DNA from: an uncultured Chitinophagaceae bacterium
Lineage (GTDB): Bacteria; Bacteroidota; Bacteroidia; Chitinophagales; Chitinophagaceae
NCBI GenBank assembly: GCA_937858715.1
Contig: CALLZY010000112.1
Span: 1 to 64,000 of the forward strand
Length of the DNA stretch: 64,000 bases
Direction of reading: 5' to 3'
Shown: positions 34,522 to 41,982 of the stretch, in pieces
Layout: every line of letters starts with the position of its first letter
Numbering within the stretch: position 1 is the first letter of the stretch
The notes under the pieces: model-generated
Databases searched by the model: none
What the model saw: only the letters and a program-made list of their open reading frames with translations
Told to the model about the DNA's origin: nothing
Program-made: the position numbers and the translations under genes

Positions 34522-35740
34522 ACAGTAGCTTCAAGTAGCTGTTGTAATCAAATTTGCTGGTAAAGTTTTCTAACAACCGAAGCGATGAAGGCATTGTAAC
34601 ATACCGAAACGCTACAGTAATTAATTGAGGGGTAGCTGCTCCTGTTGCTAAAGTTTTAAAGTATTCAGGATTGTATTGATACAATGGTTCACTTTTCTTC
34701 TCATTATCATAAAACCTCCAAAATCGGTTGTAGCTTACTCTTTCCGCTAACTTCCTTTTGTAATTTTGGCTGGCATCTTCCAGGCGGTTTATAACAGCTT
34801 GTTTGCCCAGCCAGTCTTCGTTTTGAGTGGTCAGTGTTTTATTTACAATATCAATCTTTTCGTTCACCATAACTTCCCATCCTTCGTATTGCTTTACACT
34901 GTTGTCCCGGTCGGCCTTTAACTTCAAAACTAATTTTGCAAAATATAATTTTTCCCTGTCGTAGTATTCTAATAAACCCAGCAGGTATTCTTTGCGGCTT
35001 ACCGGAACCAGCACAGGAACCTTACTATTCTTTACAAACCAATAACGATGTATAAGTGGCACCCGGCTGTTGGGTTTTACATCTTTTTCAGCTACATCCT
35101 GGAAATAATTCTGTCCCATATTGATGGCTTCAAGCAATGATGAATTGTTGCAGGATAAGTAAGTGAACAGGTTGATCAGCTTATCTCCGGGATCGGTCAA
35201 TTTATGATTTTTCCAATCTGCATATTCAAAGCCCAGATCATAATTTCCGAAACTTCTGCCAAATGGATGTTTAATAAATCGGTCTAATGTATTTACCGGA
35301 ATAGAATTTACATACACCCGCAGCACTGTACCGTATTCCGAATTTCGCTTTTGTTTTCCGCTGGCGCAAAAGAACTCGTAATGTGCTGCCTGAAAATAAT
35401 ATTTTGCTAGTTTGCTACTGCCTGCATATTCGTATCCATTGCTTGAAAATGTATTTTCCCAATTGCCACCGGTAAGGTTGAAGCCTGCACGGCTTTGTTG
35501 CTCTTTTTTTTCTATCTGCTCTAATATTTTTTTTGCCATTGCTTTATCAGCAACAGTTTTCAGGCTTTCAAAATAGCCAGCCCTTGCAGCAGGCCATGGG
35601 TGTTGCGCAGCGGTAAGGTATTGGCCGGGTACAGCATCTAGTCCGGCGGTGGTTTTACAATTTTGCGTATAGATGATTTGTGTACAAAGTATGGCTGTCA
35701 ATGTCACAAATAGTTTCTTTAGTTGAAAGAGATATTGCAT
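34520..35740 (-). CDS. Exported protein, paralogue of the upstream gene, function unknown
   Basis: A 406-residue protein with a signal peptide (cleavage near IIYTQ). It is clearly related to the 426-residue neighbour: both have DAVPGxY near the start, a charged helical stretch with EKIEE/EKKEQQSR, a VLRVxVN segment, and a conserved VPVLVPVSRKEYLLGLLEYYD / IPLLVPVTRKGYLEALLQYYD block. The genes are 13 bases apart. I do not recognise a family. Confidence 0.7.
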   Translation of the reverse strand: MQYLFQLKKLFVTLTAILCTQIIYTQNCKTTAGLDAVPGQYLTAAQHPWPAARAGYFESLKTVADKAMAKKILEQIEKKEQQSRAGFNLTGGNWENTFSSNGYEYAGSSKLAKYYFQAAHYEFFCASGKQKRNSEYGTVLRVYVNSIPVNTLDRFIKHPFGRSFGNYDLGFEYADWKNHKLTDPGDKLINLFTYLSCNNSSLLEAINMGQNYFQDVAEKDVKPNSRVPLIHRYWFVKNSKVPVLVPVSRKEYLLGLLEYYDREKLYFAKLVLKLKADRDNSVKQYEGWEVMVNEKIDIVNKTLTTQNEDWLGKQAVINRLEDASQNYKRKLAERVSYNRFWRFYDNEKKSEPLYQYNPEYFKTLATGAATPQLITVAFRYVTMPSSLRLLENFTSKFDYNSYLKLL

Positions 35741-35753
35741 GAACGATTAAGTT

Positions 35754-37034
35754 TTAGTAAAGCATTTTTCTAAGGGCCTCGATGGCATAATTCTCCAGGA
35801 AATTATCAAAATATCGTTTTGAGTATTCTACATCTTTTCCCAACTCGTACCTTATTTGTAATTCCATAAACATGGGCTTAAGTGGTTTGCCGGCACCAGG
35901 TTTAAAATATGCAGCGTTGTATTCGTAAAGTGGCAAGGAATTAATGTCGCCGTCATAAAATTTATCAAAATAGATTAATCCGTTAGAAGATCTATCATAA
36001 TTTTTGGGTCCGATATCTTTATTAACCACGGCTGGTTGTTGCAACCACTCTGCAGAAGAGGAAGCAAGCAGTTGCTTCACTTTTGCTTTTTTTCTTTCAT
36101 TCTCTTTTGCATATTCAATTTTGTCTGCTTCGCAGATGCTGGCTTTTTCAGGGTTACTCTTTTTCTTGTAACCCACTGCAATGATGAAATTGTTTTTTTC
36201 AATATCATAATATTGCAGCAATGCTTCCAGGTAGCCTTTACGGGTAACAGGTACTAACAACGGAATACCGGGCCGGGAAATGATGTAGTGCCTGTCAATC
36301 CATTGGTAGCCGTTTGGTCTGGACTCATCATCCCGATGGCCCCTTTCCCACCTTTCAACATAACCTTCACCATTAATAAGTTTTAAAAAATCACCATGAT
36401 AATCTTTGTAGTTGTCCGTTCTGCCATTAGTAACCATATCTTCCGTAATGTACCTGGCTATAAGGCTCCGGTGGTTAAACCGGTCTCTGTCGTAATGAGT
36501 ACCTTCTTTTGCATCAATGGCAATGGAATACCGGACATCTCTATCTGTGACATAAAAATCGCCATATTCACCATAAAAATTATCGCCACCAAAACCCACT
36601 CCATTTATCTCCACCCTTAATACGCTCCGGTATTCACCTACTGTTTTAACCAGATGTTCAGTGACATGACAAACGTTTTGGTACAGTGCCAACTGATATC
36701 CATATCTGTTATAGGGGAAACTCCCAACTTCAATTTTACTACCTCCATTAAAACTTACCCGTGCTACACACCCGGTTAGTTTAAAGTTGCTGCGACTTGT
36801 TTCTTCAATCTTTTCTACTGCAATGAGTTGTTTAGTCATAGCCGCTTTATCTTGGGCAGAGCCTTTCAAACTGTGTACACCATACTTTGGGTTGGTATGG
36901 TCAGTATATTTTCCAGGAACTGCATCGGCGCTGCCATTGCAAGGAACGGGCAGTTCTTTTGTGGTGGCTGTTTTTTGTGCAGAACAAAAGGCATAAAAGA
37001 ACAAAAGGAACAGGCTGGCAAAAGAAAATTTCAT
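35754..37034 (-). CDS. Exported protein, function unknown
   Basis: A 426-residue paralogue of the downstream gene. A signal peptide ends near FCSAQ. It keeps the DAVPGKY start, the LVPVTRKGYLEALLQYYDIEK block and a C-terminal SLPLYEYNAAYFKP segment matching EPLYQYNPEYFKT of its partner. It is the middle gene of a three-gene unit, 20 bases after the lipoprotein gene. The tandem pair is most simply a duplication. Confidence 0.7.
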   Translation of the reverse strand: MKFSFASLFLLFFYAFCSAQKTATTKELPVPCNGSADAVPGKYTDHTNPKYGVHSLKGSAQDKAAMTKQLIAVEKIEETSRSNFKLTGCVARVSFNGGSKIEVGSFPYNRYGYQLALYQNVCHVTEHLVKTVGEYRSVLRVEINGVGFGGDNFYGEYGDFYVTDRDVRYSIAIDAKEGTHYDRDRFNHRSLIARYITEDMVTNGRTDNYKDYHGDFLKLINGEGYVERWERGHRDDESRPNGYQWIDRHYIISRPGIPLLVPVTRKGYLEALLQYYDIEKNNFIIAVGYKKKSNPEKASICEADKIEYAKENERKKAKVKQLLASSSAEWLQQPAVVNKDIGPKNYDRSSNGLIYFDKFYDGDINSLPLYEYNAAYFKPGAGKPLKPMFMELQIRYELGKDVEYSKRYFDNFLENYAIEALRKMLY

Positions 37035-37054
37035 ATCGAATTTTTTTAAGGTAA

Positions 37055-37870
37055 TTATAGATTGTAGTAGTTGTAAGTTGTAGTATCAGCAAGCATCAGC
37101 GTCTTGCCCGGCTGTGCGTACAGGTTCAATATTTTTTGGGTAATTAGGCCAATGCTATTTGTTTGATAACTGTATTCCATTGTTTGGCGAATAACATTAT
37201 TATCAAGCTGATCAAAATAAGTTGCTTTTTTTAGCAGTTGTTTATCAGGTTTGCCAAAAAGCGAAACCGACATACCTGTATTAAAGTAATCGGCTCGAAA
37301 CGGCAGTGATGTGTATTCATATACCACCGAATCTTTAGCAGGGGCAATAGAAGGAGAGTAGGAAAGACGTTCGTTGTAAGAATAATTAGCTATACCATTT
37401 TGATAATGATATTTTTTTATGTTTTTATAGCTTATGAAATCAGCAGTCTCCATATCTTTTGTACCATTTGCGTTGTAAACAGTCCAGCTTCTTTGTGTGG
37501 TGCCCGAAGTAGTGGCAATCCAATTACTATCAATATAACCCGCCGCATTTAAGCGGTAATAAGTTTTGTAGGGCGATGCGGCATTGTTAGTGGTTAGAAC
37601 CTGTGTGTACAAATTACCTTCAAGGGTAATGGTATAATAATATTTGTAAGGCTGCGCCAAATTTGTGTATTGTATAGTGCTGCCATTGTAAGTGTATATG
37701 GTAGTATCGGCCGAAAAGGTAGAGGAGTTGCCCGAAAAATTTCTTTTGCAATGAAAAGTTTCTTTCAACTTATACTTGCTATAGTCAATAGCAGGGGTTG
37801 GTGGTAGTTTTTCTTTTGAGCAGGCAAGCAATACAAGGTTTATTGAAATGAAATAAACTATTTTTTTCAT
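37055..37870 (-). CDS. Lipoprotein of unknown function
   Basis: A 271-residue lipoprotein. The ATG at 37870 precedes the signal sequence MKKIVYFISINLVLLACS, with the lipid-accepting Cys at residue 17. The mature part is rich in Tyr, Thr and Asn, with many short beta-like strands such as YKYYYTITLEGNLYTQV, somewhat like YD/RHS-type or DUF-type surface proteins, but no family is certain. It is first in its unit and divergent from the histidine kinase. Confidence 0.7.
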   Translation of the reverse strand: MKKIVYFISINLVLLACSKEKLPPTPAIDYSKYKLKETFHCKRNFSGNSSTFSADTTIYTYNGSTIQYTNLAQPYKYYYTITLEGNLYTQVLTTNNAASPYKTYYRLNAAGYIDSNWIATTSGTTQRSWTVYNANGTKDMETADFISYKNIKKYHYQNGIANYSYNERLSYSPSIAPAKDSVVYEYTSLPFRADYFNTGMSVSLFGKPDKQLLKKATYFDQLDNNVIRQTMEYSYQTNSIGLITQKILNLYAQPGKTLMLADTTTYNYYNL

Positions 37871-37888
37871 AATAATAATTTTATGAGG

Positions 37889-37959
37889 TAAAAGTACTTT
37901 CCTGCCATGCTTTGAGCTATCATTCAAAAAGATGATTTTCCCGGCAGCTTAAAAATCAT
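37889..37959. promoter_or_regulatory. Shared regulatory block, copy B, between the lipoprotein and kinase genes
   Basis: It begins TAAAAGTACTTT and matches copy A through ATGCTTT, TATC and ATGATTTT. It ends in the dyad ATGATTTT (37932-37939) / AAAATCAT (37952-37959). Lying between divergent genes, it could control both the exported-protein unit and the two-component system. Confidence 0.6.
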
Positions 37960-38030
37960 TAAAAAAGAGGAGTGGATGACTTTATTTGTTTTTCGTACTT
38001 TGTAGTGATGGAATACATCCTTTTAAAATT

Positions 38031-39974
38031 ATGAAAGCAATTTTTCTTACAGTATTTTTTATACTTAGCTGTATCAATATCAATGCTCAAAGTGACAGGC
38101 TCATTGATAGTATGCTGCAAATATTAAGAACTGCGAAAGAAGACAGTAACCAGGTGTTTTTGCTGCTTAATCTTGGTGAGCAGTATGAACGGGTTGCCCC
38201 GGAAACATCGAAGCAATATTATCAGCAATCTTTACAATTAAGTAAAAAAATCGGCTACAAACAAGGCGAAATTAAATTTGCATCTTATTATACTGCTGTG
38301 CTTAATATGCAGGGAAAGTTCGACTCGTCGCTCATCTTAAATAAAAACGCATTGGCGCTGGCAAAGCAATTGAATGATGAACTGAATATTGCAAAAACCA
38401 CATTAAATACGGCCAATTCTTTCCATATGCTTGCAAAAGAAGATTCGGCGCTTTATTACTATATGCAGGTATTACCCATGCTGGATAAAATAGGGAATAA
38501 ACGTATGCTGGGCATAGCTTATAGTAATATTCAAAATATTTATACAGACCTGTCGCAATATGAAAAAGCTATTGCGTATGGGAAAAAGGGACTTGCCATT
38601 TTTACGGAAGAGGTAAACGATCCGTTGAATCAGTCTTATTGTTTAAGTAACCTTGGTATTGTTTACCACAGTCTAAAAAAAATGGATACTGCGGAAATAT
38701 ATTTTAAGCATGCATTGCAAATAAGCCAAAGCATTGGCGACCGGTACACCGAATCTGCAGTATTGCTTAACCTCGGTGATATACACTACAAGCAGGGCCG
38801 GCTTGAATCATCTAAAAAAAACTTTGAAAAATCTTACCAGCTTGCAAACGAAATGGATTTGATGGAAACAAAAGCTATCGCACTAAAAGGGATGGCTATG
38901 TATCATTTAGAAAAAAAGAATTATATAATGGCCCGGCATCTCGCAGATTCTGCCTTAACCATTAGTATAGCCAATAATATCCGCAAGCAGTCATTAATGT
39001 TATATGGCTTATTGTCGGATATTTCATACGCCAACCAGGATTTAAAATTGGCGCATAAGTTTGAAGAAAAGGAAGATGCACTGAGAGACAGTGTTAATGC
39101 CGGCAACTTACAAGAAATTACGACTGAATTTGAAACAAAATATGAAACCCAGAAAAAAACAGAACAGATAAGATTGCAGCAGGCGCAGATTAAACAAAAA
39201 TCTACACTTAATTATTTTTTAATTGCAGGCACCATAGCGTTGCTTGCTATTTTATTACTTAGCTATCGCAATTATAAACATCGCCAAAAACTACAACAGG
39301 CAAAAATTGATGAGTTTGAAACAGAAAAATTACTCACCGCCACCGAGGCTGTACTTAAAGGGGAAGAGCAGGAACGAAGCCGCCTGGCCAAAGACCTGCA
39401 CGATGGATTGGGAGGTATGCTTAGTGGCATTAAACATTCATTAAATACTATGAAAGAAAATTTAATAATGACGCCTGATAACGCCCAGGCTTTTGAACGC
39501 AGCGTTGATATGCTCGATTCGTCTATAAAAGAAATGCGTAGGGTGGCGCATAATATGATGCCCGAAATGCTAATGAAATATGGGCTTGATACTGCATTGA
39601 AAGAATTTTGCAGAGAAATAACCCAAAGCGGCGTTACAAAGGCCAACTACCAATCAATACATTTACAAAATGCAGTTATTGAACAAACAACATCCGTAAC
39701 TATTTACCGCATTGCACAAGAGTTGGTAAACAATGCCATAAAGCATGGTAAGGCCAAAGAAGTGTTGGTACAATTACATTTTCATGAGCAGGAAAAATTA
39801 CTGGCACTCACCGTAGAAGATGACGGATCAGGATTTGACATTAACTTGCTGAACGAAGCAAAGGGAATGGGCTGGAAAAATATTCAAAGCCGGGTAGATT
39901 TTTTAAAGGGAAAAACAGATACACAGTCTGCACCCGGCAAAGGCACGTCTGTAATGATTGAAATAAATATTTAA
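38031..39974 (+). CDS. TPR-containing sensor histidine kinase
   Basis: A 647-residue kinase. A signal peptide (cleavage near NINAQ) precedes TPR repeats (about residues 25-350), then a coiled coil, one membrane helix (about 386-406), a HisKA_3 dimerisation domain with His457 in AKDLHDGLGG, and a HATPase domain with NNAIKHG, VEDDGSGFD and GMGWKNIQSRV. The TPR region is predicted to be periplasmic and probably senses a protein or envelope signal. The ATG at 38031 starts the signal peptide. The stop overlaps the regulator start by one base. Confidence 0.9.
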   Translation: MKAIFLTVFFILSCININAQSDRLIDSMLQILRTAKEDSNQVFLLLNLGEQYERVAPETSKQYYQQSLQLSKKIGYKQGEIKFASYYTAVLNMQGKFDSSLILNKNALALAKQLNDELNIAKTTLNTANSFHMLAKEDSALYYYMQVLPMLDKIGNKRMLGIAYSNIQNIYTDLSQYEKAIAYGKKGLAIFTEEVNDPLNQSYCLSNLGIVYHSLKKMDTAEIYFKHALQISQSIGDRYTESAVLLNLGDIHYKQGRLESSKKNFEKSYQLANEMDLMETKAIALKGMAMYHLEKKNYIMARHLADSALTISIANNIRKQSLMLYGLLSDISYANQDLKLAHKFEEKEDALRDSVNAGNLQEITTEFETKYETQKKTEQIRLQQAQIKQKSTLNYFLIAGTIALLAILLLSYRNYKHRQKLQQAKIDEFETEKLLTATEAVLKGEEQERSRLAKDLHDGLGGMLSGIKHSLNTMKENLIMTPDNAQAFERSVDMLDSSIKEMRRVAHNMMPEMLMKYGLDTALKEFCREITQSGVTKANYQSIHLQNAVIEQTTSVTIYRIAQELVNNAIKHGKAKEVLVQLHFHEQEKLLALTVEDDGSGFDINLLNEAKGMGWKNIQSRVDFLKGKTDTQSAPGKGTSVMIEINI

Positions 39975-40600
39975 TGGCAACTGGCATATTTATAGTAGAT
40001 GATCACTACATGGTTATAGAAGGCATTCGTTCTTTATTGCAAAATGAAAAAACGATTGAATGGGTGGGGCATGCTACCAGTGCTGCATCCTGCCTGAGCT
40101 TTTTAAAAAAACAACAGCCAGATATTATTTTAATGGATGTAAATCTTCCTGACAAAAATGGAACGGATCTGTGTAAAGAGGTAAAAGAGTTATATCCTTC
40201 TGTATTGGTGTTGGGACTTAGTACTTTTAACCAACAGGCGGTTATACGCAATATGGTGGATAACGGCGCATCAGGTTATTTATTGAAAAATGCTTCAAAA
40301 GAGGAATTGCTGGATGCGATTGCCACAATATTAAAAGGAAAAAGCTATCTCAGCTTTGAAGCGGCTCTTTCTATGAAGAAAACAGCACAGGATGCACCGC
40401 TTATAACCAGAAGAGAAAAGGAAGTGCTTTCGCTTATTGCCGAAGGACTGACCAATAACGAAATTGCCGAAAAGCTGTTTATCAGTATTCCCACTGTAAA
40501 CACACACCGCAAAAGCCTGCTGGAAAAGTTTGATGCTAAGAATACAGCTTTACTTATAGGCAAAGCCATAAAATATGGATATGTGCAACACGAAGGCTGA
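39974..40600 (+). CDS. NarL/LuxR-family response regulator
   Basis: A 208-residue regulator. The receiver domain has the acidic pair Asp9-Asp10 and phospho-acceptor Asp55 (LMDVNLPDKNG). A LuxR-type helix-turn-helix follows at about residues 140-200 (TRREKEVLSLIAEGLTNNEIA). It shares one base with the kinase stop codon and is its cognate partner. NarL-type regulators bind inverted repeats, which fits the ATGATT/AATCAT dyads nearby. Confidence 0.92.
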   Translation: MATGIFIVDDHYMVIEGIRSLLQNEKTIEWVGHATSAASCLSFLKKQQPDIILMDVNLPDKNGTDLCKEVKELYPSVLVLGLSTFNQQAVIRNMVDNGASGYLLKNASKEELLDAIATILKGKSYLSFEAALSMKKTAQDAPLITRREKEVLSLIAEGLTNNEIAEKLFISIPTVNTHRKSLLEKFDAKNTALLIGKAIKYGYVQHEG

Positions 40601-40617
40601 AAAGCCCAATATTTTTA
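40595..40617 (+). terminator. Possible weak terminator after the response regulator
   Basis: GGCT-GAAA-AGCC, a four-base stem with a GNRA loop overlapping the stop codon, is followed by CAATATTTTTAA. Confidence 0.3.
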
Positions 40618-40924
40618 ACACCTGCTGAATAAAATAGAGCTATCAGGGGCATAGAACCTAAAATAATTCTAAGAAAGAGGGACATACTAAAGATACTCAA
40701 AGAAGTAAATTTATTTTCACTTCTCTTAAGGGAAGCACACTCTGCACTAAACAACTCTTTCTTCTTTTCTTTGTGTACTTGCACTTGTTTTAGTCGGGTT
40801 TAATGTCCAGAAGTTGCCCAAATAAGTACAATCGCTGAAACGCTTTACTAATAAGTAATTATATTTGAACTTAATAAGTAGTATAGGAAAGTAACTATTT
40901 CTGTGTACGGTAAACAAATAAACA
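40618..40924. other. Intergenic region before galM
   Basis: About 300 AT-rich bases. A short minus-strand open frame (40554-40784) has no protein-like features. Two similar TTAATAAGTA-like segments occur at about 40850 and 40875. I see no clear promoter. Confidence 0.4.
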
Positions 40925-41971
40925 ATGGCAGCAAATATCTCTATCGGAGAAAAACAAATTGGAGTACTGAACGGTCAGCAGGTTAAAGAATTTACAATAA
41001 CTAATAGTAAAGGCGCTTATGCCGGTATTAGTAATTATGGAGGCATCATCACCAGGATTGTTGTACCAGGTAAAAGCGGAGAAATGGGTGATGTGGTTAC
41101 TGGCTTTGATAGCCTGGAAGGTTTTTTGCAAAGCGGCAATCCTTATTTTGGCGCCATAATTGGCAGGTATGCCAATCGTATGGCCAGGGGAAAATTTGTA
41201 ATTGATGGAAAAGAATACCGCCTGGCCTGCAATGCAGGCGAAAACAGCCTGCATGGAGGAAATATTGGTTTTGATAAAGTGGTGTGGGATGCAGAAATTT
41301 TGCAGGACAAAGGGGTGAAGCTTTCTTACATTAGCAAAGACGGTGAAGAGGGTTATCCGGGAAACCTGAAAGTGGAGATCATCTTTTCTTTTAATGAGGA
41401 AAATGAGTTGACGCTGGACTACATTGCTTCAACAGACAGGCCGACACCGGTTAACCTTACGAGCCATCCTTATTTCAACCTGTCTGCCTGGAAGGATGAG
41501 GTAATTTATGATCATGAATTACAGATCAATGCAAACTGGTTTACGGCAACGGATGAAACTTTGGTGCCTACCGGTGAACTGGTGCCGGTTAATGGCTCTC
41601 CGTTAGACTTTACGAATGAGAAAACCATCGGGCAGGATATTAATGCGATGAATGGCGGCTATGATAACAACTATGTGATTACTGATTATGATGGAAGTTT
41701 AAAACTGGCTGCAATTGTAACTGACCCAAAATCGGGAAGAAGGATGGAAGTTTTAACCACAGAGCCGGGTTTGCAGCTATATACAACCAATTCTATTGAT
41801 GCAAACCTTCAGCATACCAAAGAGGGAATTAAATACCAGGCCCACGGTGCATTTTGCTTAGAGGCACAACATTTTCCTGACAGCCCTAACCATCCGCATT
41901 TTCCAACAACAATGCTGAGTCCCGGAGAAACTTACAGGCAGACAACTGTTTACAGGTTTTCTGTTTGCTGA
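40925..41971 (+). CDS. galM: Aldose 1-epimerase
   Basis: A 348-residue mutarotase that interconverts alpha and beta anomers of glucose or galactose. The catalytic region includes GRYANRMARGKF and ENSLHGGNIGFDKVVW, then the SHPYFNL histidine motif and the C-terminal glutamate motif EAQHFPDSPNHP. It has no signal peptide. It converges on the dehydrogenase gene with an eleven-base gap. Confidence 0.93.
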   Translation: MAANISIGEKQIGVLNGQQVKEFTITNSKGAYAGISNYGGIITRIVVPGKSGEMGDVVTGFDSLEGFLQSGNPYFGAIIGRYANRMARGKFVIDGKEYRLACNAGENSLHGGNIGFDKVVWDAEILQDKGVKLSYISKDGEEGYPGNLKVEIIFSFNEENELTLDYIASTDRPTPVNLTSHPYFNLSAWKDEVIYDHELQINANWFTATDETLVPTGELVPVNGSPLDFTNEKTIGQDINAMNGGYDNNYVITDYDGSLKLAAIVTDPKSGRRMEVLTTEPGLQLYTTNSIDANLQHTKEGIKYQAHGAFCLEAQHFPDSPNHPHFPTTMLSPGETYRQTTVYRFSVC

Positions 41972-41982
41972 TTTTGCCGGTA

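Noticed and set aside
40554..40784. Short minus-strand frame in the gap before galM
   Set aside because: It overlaps the response regulator and shows no promoter or recognisable protein pattern.
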